Of a stretch of 64,000 nucleotides of DNA, positions 1 through 8,905 are shown in pieces. The first letter of the stretch is position 1. Each line of letters starts with the position of its first letter. Origin of the DNA: Gemmatimonadota bacterium (GTDB taxonomy: Bacteria; Gemmatimonadota; Gemmatimonadetes; Longimicrobiales; Gaopeijiaceae); assembly GCA_022823365.1 (NCBI GenBank), contig JAJDXG010000062.1, forward strand, positions 1-64,000, in the 5' to 3' direction. A model generated the notes under the pieces. It saw nothing but the letters and a program-made list of their open reading frames with translations. It was not told the DNA's origin and did not search any database. The translations under genes were made by a program, and so were the position numbers.

Positions 1-2
1 CC

Positions 3-707
3 GACCGGACCATCGAGCACGACCTGAAGTTCCTGATCGCCGTGCTCAACTGGGCCGCCAAGTCCAGGGACGAGCGGGACAAGCTCCTACTCGCGTCCAA
101 TCCCCTGAGGGGTCTCAGGGCGCCCACGGAGAAGAATCCCACGCGGGTGGTGTTGTCCGAGGATGAGTATCAGAGGCTTCTCGGGGTGTCCCGGCAGGTG
201 GACTGGCGCTTCCACGTTGCGCTCGTGCTCGCGCACGAGACGGGCCACCGAATCGGGGCCATCCGTCAACTCAGGTGGTCGGACATCTGCCTCGAAAGAG
301 GGGTGGTGCGGTGGCGCGCGGAGCACGAGAAGACCGGCTACGAGCACCGGACGCCGGTGACGGCTGAGGCGTTGGCCGTCCTCGCAGAGGTGCGGAAGAG
401 GAGTTCGGGGCATGAGGACACTCCGGTGCTGCCTGCGCCGACGGACGCCTCGAAGTGCGCGGGCCGGTCGCTGGTGCGGGCGTGGTGGTACAAGGCTCAG
501 GGGCTCGCGGGTCTGGAACCGAAGCGCGGGAGAGGCTGGCACTCGCTGAGGCGCAAGTTTGCGAGCGACCTGATGGACCAGCCGCTGAAGGTGCTCTGCG
601 AGTTGGGCGGCTGGAAGACCGCCAAGACGGTGCTCGAATGCTACCAGCGAGCCGACGAAGGACAGCTTCGGAAGGCTCTGGAAGCCCGCCGGAGACCTCG
701 CGGCTGA
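3..707 (+). CDS. Tyrosine recombinase/phage-type integrase, 5' end outside window
   Basis: The frame is open from the window edge and ends at TGA 705-707, so the N-terminus lies outside. The visible protein has the tyrosine-recombinase catalytic order: an Arg in HETGHRIGAIRQLRW (first catalytic Arg region), HSLRR (His-x-x-Arg box), the GGWKT segment, and CYQRAD carrying the candidate nucleophile Tyr. The first visible residues (RTIEHDLKFLIAVLNWAAK) look like the end of a SAM-like core-binding domain. Enzymes of this family perform site-specific integration or excision through a 3'-phosphotyrosine intermediate. Its place at the edge of a defence island suggests the island is or was an integrative element. 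I found no convincing att repeat or tRNA beside it. Confidence 0.88.
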   Translation, partial: DRTIEHDLKFLIAVLNWAAKSRDERDKLLLASNPLRGLRAPTEKNPTRVVLSEDEYQRLLGVSRQVDWRFHVALVLAHETGHRIGAIRQLRWSDICLERGVVRWRAEHEKTGYEHRTPVTAEALAVLAEVRKRSSGHEDTPVLPAPTDASKCAGRSLVRAWWYKAQGLAGLEPKRGRGWHSLRRKFASDLMDQPLKVLCELGGWKTAKTVLECYQRADEGQLRKALEARRRPRG

Positions 708-1121
708 GGTTCTCCACTCGGCGGGAGTCAGACAGCGGGAATTCGACCCAGAAATCCCATAACATCAAGTGACCGCACAAGATAGAACCTTGAACGCTTC
801 CGCCGTAACGGCGGAGTCACGAGGACGCGGATTCTCGGCAAGGGGTCATCTGAGTTCCGCCGTATTAGCTTTTAGCACCGTCCCGTGTTGGACGGCGCCT
901 GCCTCAGATCGCGTCACCTGGGCCTAGCCTCGACCGAACCCGGCCGGTGCCGGAAATCGTCTGGCGTGTAAGCCGCGCTGCACCCTACCTTCCCGATTTC
1001 ACACCAACAGCACGTAGCTTTCCGAGCCTCAGGGAATAGGCAGGGCGTCGTTTTTTCGGTTCCTAAGTGCGTGATAGTGTGACACGCTCGGCACCATCAC
1101 ATTCTCTGGAAGGAGGTTCCC
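708..1121. other. Intergenic region with a small inverted repeat
   Basis: No gene is apparent. A perfect 7-bp inverted repeat with a TAA loop (TCCGCCG-TAA-CGGCGGA, 799-815) lies about 90 bases after the integrase stop and could end its transcript, although no T-run follows. The last bases before 1122 carry a strong Shine-Dalgarno sequence for the next gene. The stretch is more AT-rich near 1050-1100 (TTTTTTCGG, TGATAGTGTGAC), where a promoter could lie, but no clear -35/-10 pair stands out. Confidence 0.4.
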
Positions 1122-1697
1122 TTGTCGCGGAAAATGGACCGCCCACGCATCGTTCCGCGCTTCGATGCCAAGACGGGAAGGCCGCTCACCTCTGCGAAAC
1201 AACGCAAGAAATCGGCGATGCTCAGCCGTGCGGAAGAGCGAGAGGAAGCGAAACGGCGGAAAGAGGAAGCGAGGCAGCGGGCGGCGTGGGAAGCGACGGA
1301 CCACGGTCGCGCGCAACTGGCATATGACGCTGGCGAGTTGTTCTTCCAGATGCAGCGCGTCGTTTCAACGACCCGGGGAGACACGCCCTGGATGGCTGGC
1401 GCATCGTCGGTATCAGCGGAGGCCGATCAGTCCGCCAACGTCAGAACCGGCACCAGTCTGGCCAGTTTCGTATCGGAGGCACAGGCACAGTCCACCGACG
1501 ATCTGCCGATCACGCAAACGTTGGCAGTCGTGGAGAAGATTGGATGGACGCTCGTGCATGTTGGCTACACGTACCGGGAAACCTACTCGAAGAGCCGAGA
1601 CAGGTTCTTGGCCAGTGGCCAGCAAACAGCCAAATCCGGCGAGATCGTCGCGGTCTATTTGTTCCGGCGATCAAAGCCGTCGCCCTTGGAGGAATAG
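1122..1697 (+). CDS. Small protein of unknown function, TTG start
   Basis: 191 residues. I chose the TTG at 1122 because AGGAGG (1111-1116) sits five bases upstream, an ideal ribosome site; no ATG competes nearby. The N-terminal 70 residues are strongly basic and charged with a predicted helix (KRRKEEARQRAA). The middle is Ser/Ala/Thr-rich. The last 60 residues form a compact-looking domain (IGWTLVHVGYTYRETYSKSR ... GEIVAVYLFRR). I do not recognise the family. It stands alone between the integrase and a convergent hydrolase gene, as cargo of mobile elements often does. Confidence 0.7.
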   Translation: MSRKMDRPRIVPRFDAKTGRPLTSAKQRKKSAMLSRAEEREEAKRRKEEARQRAAWEATDHGRAQLAYDAGELFFQMQRVVSTTRGDTPWMAGASSVSAEADQSANVRTGTSLASFVSEAQAQSTDDLPITQTLAVVEKIGWTLVHVGYTYRETYSKSRDRFLASGQQTAKSGEIVAVYLFRRSKPSPLEE

Positions 1698-1741
1698 CGC
1701 CACTACAACGACACGACCGCGGCAGGGGATAGCGGGTCTCG

Positions 1742-2695
1742 TCAGGCTCGCTCCCTGCGTATCCTTGCCATCAGCTCGATCGGATCGCCGGGTTGCTCCG
1801 TCGAGCCGAACTCCCGATACAGCGTCGCGACGTTGACGACGATCCGCTCGGCTTCGCCCCACGAGTCGAAGTCGGCGAGCGAGATGTCCATCGCCGCGTC
1901 GTAGACGCTCAGGCCCGCGTCGAAACGGGCCCTGGCCTCGTCGCGCACGTACACCAGGTAGTCGCGCACGGCCTGGACGCCGCGCTTGTCGGTGATGGGG
2001 CCGTGGCCCGGGACGACGACCTCGACGGGCAGCTCGAGGATATGGTCGCAGGCCGCAATCCAGTTCGCGGCCGGTCCCGTCCACATGATCGGGTGGCCCC
2101 CGACGAACACGATGTCCCCGGTGAAGATCAGCTTGTCGTCGGGCACATGGACCAGGATGTCGCCGGCGGTGTGGCAGGGCCCCACCTGTTTCAGGACGAC
2201 GCGCTTGTCGCCCACATGCGTCTGGTACTCTCCCTCGAACGTCGTCGTCGGGAGGGTCTGGCTGATTCCCTCGAAGTCGAAGGCGCTGAAGGCTTCGAGG
2301 AGGAACCGGCCCGTCTCCCCCATGGCGGGGGCCTGACGCATGATCGCGACGAGTCGATCCGGACTCTCGGCGGCCATCTGCAGGGCCGCAGCCTTGGAGG
2401 CGATGATCTCCGCCTCCGCCACCAGCTCGTTGCCGTTGCAGTGGTCGGGGTCGGTGTGGGTGTTGACGAGCTTGTCGAACCTGCGTGCGGCCACGGGTTC
2501 CGCACGGCGCATGCCGTCCAGCATCGCGCGCGTCAGCCTGAGGTCGAACAGCGTGTCCACCAGGAGGCTCTCGTCGCCATCGACGACGAGCCCCGCATTG
2601 ATCCAACCCCAGCCTCCGTCGGGCTGGATCCACGCGTAGCAGCGTGCCCCGACATCGTGGAGCCCGTTCTTGAAAGGTCGAATCCCGAGTGTCAT
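1742..2695 (-). CDS. Metallo-beta-lactamase-fold hydrolase
   Basis: 317 residues from ATG 2695, preceded by a GGGAGG-type ribosome site; a longer frame to 2749 is open but less likely. Metal-ligand motifs appear in MBL order: HTDPDH (in the HxHxDH position), CHTAGD, FTGDIVF and VPGHGP. The second His of HxHxDH is Asp here, a variation seen in MBL subgroups with other metal preferences. The family hydrolyses thioesters, lactones, phosphodiesters and similar bonds; the substrate cannot be read from sequence. No signal peptide is seen, so it is probably cytoplasmic. It is divergent from the next gene and not obviously part of the defence genes. Confidence 0.85.
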   Translation of the reverse strand: MTLGIRPFKNGLHDVGARCYAWIQPDGGWGWINAGLVVDGDESLLVDTLFDLRLTRAMLDGMRRAEPVAARRFDKLVNTHTDPDHCNGNELVAEAEIIASKAAALQMAAESPDRLVAIMRQAPAMGETGRFLLEAFSAFDFEGISQTLPTTTFEGEYQTHVGDKRVVLKQVGPCHTAGDILVHVPDDKLIFTGDIVFVGGHPIMWTGPAANWIAACDHILELPVEVVVPGHGPITDKRGVQAVRDYLVYVRDEARARFDAGLSVYDAAMDISLADFDSWGEAERIVVNVATLYREFGSTEQPGDPIELMARIRRERA

Positions 2696-2874
2696 GCCTC
2701 CCTCCCCTCCCGTGGTCGGTCCCAAGTCTGCCTCGACTCGGTTCCGCAAGCAACCACGGGAGCGGGGGAAGGCATCACGCCTTGCCGCTACTCGGCCACC
2801 GCAGACCGGAGCATGTTAGTTTCACGATACCTGCCGTAGTGATAGAACCCTGGCCGGAGGCCATGGAGACTCGC

Positions 2875-4326
2875 ATGTCAGAGGATACGCTCGAGCGCTC
2901 TCCGGTGGAGGATGCAAATCGCTTTATCGACCTAGTGAATGGCGGCGGGTTTTGGCGGTCCGTGGATCTGCGCGTCTGTGCGATCCGTAGCGGTCGCCGC
3001 TGGATGAACCTTGTTACTCGCGGTTTCCTCGACCATCGTCCCCCTCGATCGGTCCCACGCTTTTCACCGGTCGAGCGGCGTCAATTCCGTGCCTGGCAGA
3101 TCGTTCGTCCCGTTGCGGAGATCGCTTCCATCGTCCGCGGCATCGTCAGTGGCATGATGAAGCTGCGGCCCCGGTATGTCAGATACGTCGGCCGGTCGGA
3201 TCAGCCTGCGGCCGACACCAGGTACAGCTTCAATGAGTTGGCCGGCACGTACCGGACTGCCGCGTACGACCTGTGGAGCTGTCACTCGCTCGTGCAATAT
3301 GGTTCCACAATCTTCGATGTCGTGATGCAGGCCGGTCACGATCCATTCGAGCTTGACGGAATGATCCGAGGCGGGCCGAACGCCTATGATGGCCTGCCCG
3401 ACCTGGTGCGGAGGTTCTGCGCACGGCCCCGAGGCCTGAAGATGAAGGGCACCACTACCGTCGTCGAGTTGATCGCGCCCCTCGCCGTGCGCTTTGATCC
3501 GGAGAGGATATCCCCGTCAGCGGACCGCGTGACCGTCACCGCGCGGGCGGCCGCGGATGTCTTTGTAGCGAATGCGGACGTCATCTGGACAGTAGGTAGC
3601 ACCATCGGAGAGCCCGTTCGCCATGGATCGGTCAGGCTCGCCGCATGCGAGTGGACGCACGAGGGGGATGCTCTCGTTTCGGAGCTGGACTTCCCGGTCG
3701 AGAACGTTGACTCCACCGCCACAGCATTTGTCGTCATCGGAGACCGGTGCGTAGACCGCGTGTCCGTGCCGTTGGCATCTACCGCTTCCAGTATCCGGAT
3801 CAAGACTCACGACGCTCTGGACCCTGGCCTTGAACGCTTCCGCAAGCAGCTTCGGGCGCGCGGGAAGAACAAGTCGCAGCAGTTCGAAGCCGCTGTGGGT
3901 CTGCTGTTCTTCTTCCTCGGATTCCACATGCACCCGCTTTCCGGGCATGCCAGACGGGGAGACACCATCGATCACCTTGCTCAGGCGCCAGGATCTTCCC
4001 TGATGCTCGCGATCGAGTGTACGGTTGGGGCGCTAGACACAGGCGGCAAGGTAGGCAAGCTCATCGCTCGGTCGGAGCACATGCGCAACCAACTTCCGGG
4101 CAGCGAAGTGATCGCGGTCCTGGCGACGGCTAGCAGCCGTGAGGCACTATCCGAGGCCGAGGTTGAAAAGGCCGAGCGTGACGACGTCTTGCTTCTGGCT
4201 CAAGAGAACCTCCAGGAACTCTGGATCGCGGCGCAGGCTGGAGAGACCAGTGTCCAGGTGGTCGACTGGTTTAGGCAGCAACTCTCTCAAGCCCGCCTTC
4301 GGCAAACCCAGGGCTCCGTCGCGTGA
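2875..4326 (+). CDS. Unknown protein with possible PD-(D/E)XK nuclease-like C-terminal half
   Basis: 483 residues from ATG 2875, chosen because GGAG lies six bases upstream; ATG 2863 in the same frame is an alternative. The N-terminal half (about 1-300) has no motif I recognise. After it comes a basic stretch (RKQLRARGKNKSQQFEAAVGLL) opening a region with a hydrophobic helix, then DTIDHLA, then LMLAIECTVG with GGKVGKL behind it, and a later hydrophobic strand (EVIAVLATAS). That order (helix, Asp, then strand with E-x-x and a nearby Lys) resembles restriction-endonuclease-like folds, with Lys shifted to the following turn. Fold assignment is inference. Its place beside VapBC and Druantia makes a defence role plausible. 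Confidence 0.6.
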   Translation: MSEDTLERSPVEDANRFIDLVNGGGFWRSVDLRVCAIRSGRRWMNLVTRGFLDHRPPRSVPRFSPVERRQFRAWQIVRPVAEIASIVRGIVSGMMKLRPRYVRYVGRSDQPAADTRYSFNELAGTYRTAAYDLWSCHSLVQYGSTIFDVVMQAGHDPFELDGMIRGGPNAYDGLPDLVRRFCARPRGLKMKGTTTVVELIAPLAVRFDPERISPSADRVTVTARAAADVFVANADVIWTVGSTIGEPVRHGSVRLAACEWTHEGDALVSELDFPVENVDSTATAFVVIGDRCVDRVSVPLASTASSIRIKTHDALDPGLERFRKQLRARGKNKSQQFEAAVGLLFFFLGFHMHPLSGHARRGDTIDHLAQAPGSSLMLAIECTVGALDTGGKVGKLIARSEHMRNQLPGSEVIAVLATASSREALSEAEVEKAERDDVLLLAQENLQELWIAAQAGETSVQVVDWFRQQLSQARLRQTQGSVA

Positions 4327-4388
4327 TTCATCGCGAGCCGCTCTCACCGTGGCGCCGCCGGAGTGGCGAACGGGAATGACGTTGCCAT

Positions 4389-4413
4389 ATTACCATATCG
4401 GCGATATGGTAAT
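4389..4413. promoter_or_regulatory. Perfect inverted-repeat operator of vapBC
   Basis: ATTACCATATC-GGC-GATATGGTAAT is a perfect 11-bp inverted repeat with a 3-bp spacer, ending five bases before the vapB ATG. Autoregulation by the VapB ribbon-helix-helix dimer, alone or with VapC, is usual for this family, and this is the obvious site. A degenerate copy (17,791-17,812) precedes the vapBC remnant. Confidence 0.8.
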
Positions 4414-4417
4414 CCAT

Positions 4418-4657
4418 ATGAAGACGACCCTGAACATCGACGACACCCTCATGCGGCGCCTACGGCAGGAGGCGGCCCGGCGCGGCACCACGATGACGGC
4501 GCTGGTGGAAGCGGGGCTGCGGATCGTCCTCGCCGACCCCGACGCCGCCGGGGGAGAGACCGTCGACCTGCCCCCCCTGCCCTCCTGGAGCAGCGGCGGG
4601 CAGCGGGTGGACATCAGCGATCGCGAAGAGCTCTACCGCGCGATGGAGGATGAGTGA
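4418..4657 (+). CDS. vapB: VapB-type antitoxin
   Basis: 79 residues from ATG 4418; an upstream in-frame ATG at 4406 lies inside the operator. Residues 1-40 (MKTTLNIDDTLMRRLRQEAA, then RRGTTMTALVEAGL) match the ribbon-helix-helix/antitoxin DNA-binding start common in VapB. The C-terminal part (LPSWSSGGQRVDISDREELY) is the segment that wraps the PIN toxin in this subgroup. It ends at TGA immediately before the GTG of vapC, so the two are translationally coupled. The palindrome over its start implies autorepression. Confidence 0.85.
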   Translation: MKTTLNIDDTLMRRLRQEAARRGTTMTALVEAGLRIVLADPDAAGGETVDLPPLPSWSSGGQRVDISDREELYRAMEDE

Positions 4658-5095
4658 GTGCTGGTCTTCGACACCAACGTGCTCCTCTACGCGGCGGACG
4701 AGGACTCCGAGTACCGTGACCCCTGCCGCCGCTGGATCGAGAGAGCCCGGCGCGATCCGTCGCCCGCCTTCCTGACCTGGAACATCTGCTACGAGTTCCT
4801 TCGGGTGAGCACCCACCGCCGGGTGTTCCGCTGGCCCTGGACGCCGGGGGAGGCCCGGCGCTTCATCGCCGCACTGGTGGACTCACCGGGGTTCGCGATG
4901 CTGGTCGCGACGCGCCGTCACGCGGCGATCCTCGAACAGACCGTGGCCGAGCTCCCGGACATCCGCGGGAACCAGATGTACGATCTGCACACGGCGGTGC
5001 TCATGCGCGAGCACGGGGTGAGCCGGATCTGCACGCGGGACACCGGGTTCCACCGGTTTCCGTTTCTGAGGGTGGTGGATCCGGTGAGGGGGTGA
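4658..5095 (+). CDS. vapC: VapC-type PIN-domain toxin ribonuclease
   Basis: 145 residues, GTG start directly after the vapB stop. The PIN fold is shown by the N-terminal VFDTNVLLYA (first acidic ligand), an acidic/hydrophobic middle, and the C-terminal LHTAVLMREHGVSRICTRDTGFHRF with the conserved Asp in TRD. VapC toxins are Mg-dependent RNases that usually cut tRNA or rRNA loops; the target here is unknown. All expected acidic positions appear intact, so the pair is probably functional. Confidence 0.85.
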   Translation: MLVFDTNVLLYAADEDSEYRDPCRRWIERARRDPSPAFLTWNICYEFLRVSTHRRVFRWPWTPGEARRFIAALVDSPGFAMLVATRRHAAILEQTVAELPDIRGNQMYDLHTAVLMREHGVSRICTRDTGFHRFPFLRVVDPVRG

Positions 5096-5313
5096 GGGCA
5101 ACGAGCCTCTGGCCAGCAAGGTGAACGGGGTGGAGATTCGCCCAAAACCAGATCATCCATCTGGGCATTGGCCGAACCTCTCGGCACGTTGTGAAGCGCG
5201 TTACCAGGGCGGCGTTCAGACCATCTCCCCTCCCACGGTCGGACGACACTCGGATAGGAAATCGGATGGGAACGGAGTGGCACTGTCCACACCTCCACTC
5301 GAGAGCTTCGCAG

Positions 5314-5342
5314 TTGCCAAACGGGCTCATGAAGCGTAGTGT
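5314..5342 (+). promoter_or_regulatory. druH: Candidate promoter of the druHE operon
   Basis: TTGCCA (5314-5319), a 17-base spacer and TAGTGT (5337-5342) give a plausible sigma-70-type promoter about 40 bases before the druH start. Both hexamers are imperfect. The rest of 5096-5382 shows no gene and no other obvious element. Confidence 0.35.
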
Positions 5343-5382
5343 GCGCTCGCGTCCCATCCGTTCATAGTACCAACTTTCACGC

Positions 5383-8300
5383 ATGTCCCTTGTGAGAACC
5401 TCCGAAACCTTCATCAGAAACTTCCTCACCACCAGAGGTCTTTCCAAGCCGAATGGCCGGCCTCTGTACCGCTACCGGATCAAACCGGAGGAATTCGAGG
5501 AGCTGGGAGCGATTCTCCCCCATGAACTCCGGAGGCCGCAGTTTGGCGCGCGTCGGATTGGACCTAAGGGGGCAATGGCGTTTTGTCTCTGGGCATCGGA
5601 ATGGTGGCATCGCAATTACGAGGCGGGAGCGTGGAAATGGATGCCTCTTCTCACAGCGCTAGAGACGCCGGCGCTGGCCCCGGGTGGGAGCCGGTACGCG
5701 GAGCTTCAGGATCTCGTCGCCCGAGGTCTCCGCGCATGGGGCCGCACCATCTACCGAGTGGGCCCAGCCAGGGGATACCTGGTGACTCTTGCATGTGAGG
5801 GCGGGCTCCCTCTGAAACTCATCCTCCGCGCGGAAACCCATCTCCGTCACTATCTGAAAGGAGTGCTTGAAGAGTTCAAGTTCTTTAGGGCGACTGACAC
5901 TCCTGCCCGCGACTTGGCCGAACGCCTCCGCCACCGTCTTCCGAGAGCGTGGCAGCGAGAGGCCGTGTACGAGCTCTCGGGCGAGTTGATCGAAGCCGTT
6001 TGGTTGCTCCAGCACGAACTGGGGCCGACCGAGACACCTGTCCAGGATCTTGACCGCAGACGACCGGGTTGGCGTGAGGAGTTTCCTGTCCGGATCAGCG
6101 ACCAAGTAGCGCGGACACTGCTCAACGACCTCCTTGTCGAAGCTGTCAAGGTGGCAAGGCGCGCGCGCATCGATGTCCGGTGGAACGTGGAACTCGCGCC
6201 GGTTGCCGCCGGGAATTGGGAACTTAGGGGCTCGTTTCACATTCCTGCAACGATGAGCGAGGAGGCGTTCAAACGCCTTTTTGACAGCTGGGCACATGCC
6301 CCCCGGCGCTTCGATCTCGGGGTTCAGACTGCCATGGGTCGATTCCGTGCTCTGGCATTGGGTACCGAAAGACGAACTGACGACAACCGACGCAGCTTCC
6401 GGCTGGAGCCGTTCCCTGCCGCCAGTAGGGCAAACACCACTGGCTTGAGGGGTTCACGGCGGCTTATCGCACGTACCCACAACGAGAGGTGCCCCACTGA
6501 TCTGTTTCAGGGATCCTCGGGTCTTGGCGACGCAGCATGGGTCTTTGTCCCCCAGGGGTCCGACGAGGCGGCGCGCCCCATGTGTCGACTGATCGGTCAG
6601 GGAACAGTCCGAGTGAAGGAGCCCTGTGCTTTCGTAGCGGTGGACGCGAGAGTATCTCCCGACACCAGAGAGGGAGAGGCAAAGCGGGTCGGGTCGATTC
6701 GCAATGAACGCGGGCGCGTAGTGTACCGGGTGACAGGCAGGGTAGCTTTCCTAGCCGAGGATGGTTTTCGAACGGTTGTCGAGACAGAGGCCACCTCCGG
6801 TGTCGCCAACGTCGAGTACCATTTGCTAGGACGTGAGAAACGCTTTGTCGCCGGCACCACGTCAGCGTTCCTGGGTGGCCCCTCGTTGTACATGCGACGT
6901 GACGGGGAGCTCGTCAGGCGTATTCCAGAGCAAGATCTCCAATGGAAGCCCAACGTCCCTGGAGGACGGTGGACAGAGTATTCTTCCGTCGCGGTGGATT
7001 CTGGCACGATCTGCGGATCAGGTTGGCTTCGATATGTCAAGAATGATGAAATACGCCAAACCGTATCGACTTGCATATTGCCTAAGGATGCCGACATCGA
7101 ACTCCTACCCTCGTCTGATCCCACCCACGGGGAGCTTCGGTTAACCGGATTCGGCGACATCGTGGCCATCGCACAGCCTACTCCGAGCCTGACGTTCGAA
7201 AGCCGGGTAGGACCCGGCTGGTATCGCTTGGCACTATGCGCCCTTGGCGACGTCCCGCGCGAAGTCGGCGTTGTAGTGGATTGGCGCGGGCAGGGACGAG
7301 CGGAGTTCACGTTGCCCTTTCCGGCGAGACGGGCCGCCTTCGTTGGCGCGGACGGCATACCCATGCCGCCGGACGCTCGTTTGGCTCAAGGATCTCTGGC
7401 GGGTGTCCGGGCAGAAGTCATCGTACCAGAGACCGCGCGCTTCAAGATCCAAGGACAGTATTCCGGCCGAGATGCGGCGGCCGTCAGGCGACGCTCCGGG
7501 TTGTTCGCTCGCGAGATACCGGCGGTGGGCTTCGGCCACCATGTGCTAGACTTGGCCGAGCTCGACCACGATATCACGGAGCGGCTCGCACTAACTGATC
7601 GTCCAGATGCGGCCGTCCGTTTGACGATCGTGAGCCCTGAATCTCGAGATGCACCCAAACCCGCCAGCGTTTCCGTCAGTCGGTTCGACCTCGGGTTTGA
7701 ACTCCGCGGTGACGGATCGACGTCGGTCGGGCTGGATCGACGCTGGCGGCGGACCCCGCAGGAGAACTTGCGTTCGCTTCAGGTGGAGATCCTGCCACTG
7801 ATCGAGCCAGACTTGGATCCAATCCCCCTCGAGCGATGTGACGGCGACGCCTGGCGTATCCGGCAGGACCGATTGGAGCCCGGTCCCCACTTGATTTTGG
7901 GGCGCCAGGGCGACTGGTACCGAGTACAACCGATGCCTTGGTACTTCGCGCCCCGCGGAAAAGCCGAGGAGCCGCACTCGTCGACTAATACCACAGTGGC
8001 CCAAGCTTACCTCGAGGCCTCGCAGCGCACCTATCGCTCCGGCGACGAACCATTCAGGCCCGTCGTAGGCCAGCTGGCCAGCGATCCGGGCCATCCAGAC
8101 TGGCCATTGGTGTTCGGTTACCTGAGGCAAACGTCCCTCCCAGTTGCGACCTTCCCTTTGCTACGCGGTCTTGTTCGAAATCCCGTTGCTTGCGCAATGG
8201 CTGCGGCGCGCGCGAGTGCAGCGGATTTCGAGCTACTTTGGGAACGGATGGAGTTGTTCCCTTTCGCATGGTGGCAGATTCCACTGTGCAGTTGGGAGGA

Positions 8301-8904
8301 AGCCTTCGTCTCCTACGGAGAGCATTGGGATGAAGAGTTGGAAGCGATGGAAGACACGGAACTCGCCTGGAAACTACTCCGAGAGGAGACGGATCGCAGC
8401 ATCGATCGCGTGTCAGGTCGGCTGGGAGGTCTCCGTGCCGCATTTCGTTTCCTGAGCGACCGTGTTGCGAACCGCACGATCTCGGCCCAGGGATCAAAGA
8501 TTGTGACGCCGAACCACCTTGAGGAGTTGCAGAGGGAGTATGATATCCACCGAGGGTCCTGTCCAGCGCTGCGCATGGCGTCTCACGCCCTTCCAGAGCT
8601 TCGCGGTCTTCGGTCAGAGATCGGCAGGGTCACCGCCGAACATCCTTGGTGTCGCTCAATCTTCGTCAAACCAACTGGGCGTTTCGCGGCTCCGCGACAT
8701 GCCGACTTCGTCGACGGCCCTTCCCTGACGGCAGCTATGGTCGTTGCAGGTGACAAAGGGCCCGTCCGACTCGCGGATGATATCCGGGCACTTCACGCGA
8801 ACCATCGAAGCTGGTTCGAGACGGCCTTGCGGTTGGCACAATTCATCGTCTTTGGTCGCCGGGAGGCCTACAAGATTGAAATTCAGCTGAGGGACATTTC
8901 CTAG
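5383..8904 (+). CDS. druH: Druantia type III DruH-like protein (YjiT/STY4851-like)
   Basis: 1173 residues, ATG 5383, TAG 8902-8904. The N-terminus contains RGLSKPNGRPLYRYR followed by EEFEEL, which I recall as the opening signature of the YjiT/STY4851 group. In enterobacteria that group is encoded next to the large helicase YjiV and corresponds to DruH of Druantia type III. The rest is a long, mostly beta-looking region (about 270-800) and a helical C-terminal third (about 920-1173); no nuclease motif is apparent. The next gene starts one base after its stop, so the two form an operon. DruH has no established biochemical activity; it acts with DruE against phage. Identification rests on the signature, size and partner. 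Confidence 0.75.
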   Translation: MSLVRTSETFIRNFLTTRGLSKPNGRPLYRYRIKPEEFEELGAILPHELRRPQFGARRIGPKGAMAFCLWASEWWHRNYEAGAWKWMPLLTALETPALAPGGSRYAELQDLVARGLRAWGRTIYRVGPARGYLVTLACEGGLPLKLILRAETHLRHYLKGVLEEFKFFRATDTPARDLAERLRHRLPRAWQREAVYELSGELIEAVWLLQHELGPTETPVQDLDRRRPGWREEFPVRISDQVARTLLNDLLVEAVKVARRARIDVRWNVELAPVAAGNWELRGSFHIPATMSEEAFKRLFDSWAHAPRRFDLGVQTAMGRFRALALGTERRTDDNRRSFRLEPFPAASRANTTGLRGSRRLIARTHNERCPTDLFQGSSGLGDAAWVFVPQGSDEAARPMCRLIGQGTVRVKEPCAFVAVDARVSPDTREGEAKRVGSIRNERGRVVYRVTGRVAFLAEDGFRTVVETEATSGVANVEYHLLGREKRFVAGTTSAFLGGPSLYMRRDGELVRRIPEQDLQWKPNVPGGRWTEYSSVAVDSGTICGSGWLRYVKNDEIRQTVSTCILPKDADIELLPSSDPTHGELRLTGFGDIVAIAQPTPSLTFESRVGPGWYRLALCALGDVPREVGVVVDWRGQGRAEFTLPFPARRAAFVGADGIPMPPDARLAQGSLAGVRAEVIVPETARFKIQGQYSGRDAAAVRRRSGLFAREIPAVGFGHHVLDLAELDHDITERLALTDRPDAAVRLTIVSPESRDAPKPASVSVSRFDLGFELRGDGSTSVGLDRRWRRTPQENLRSLQVEILPLIEPDLDPIPLERCDGDAWRIRQDRLEPGPHLILGRQGDWYRVQPMPWYFAPRGKAEEPHSSTNTTVAQAYLEASQRTYRSGDEPFRPVVGQLASDPGHPDWPLVFGYLRQTSLPVATFPLLRGLVRNPVACAMAAARASAADFELLWERMELFPFAWWQIPLCSWEEAFVSYGEHWDEELEAMEDTELAWKLLREETDRSIDRVSGRLGGLRAAFRFLSDRVANRTISAQGSKIVTPNHLEELQREYDIHRGSCPALRMASHALPELRGLRSEIGRVTAEHPWCRSIFVKPTGRFAAPRHADFVDGPSLTAAMVVAGDKGPVRLADDIRALHANHRSWFETALRLAQFIVFGRREAYKIEIQLRDIS

Positions 8905-8905
8905 A

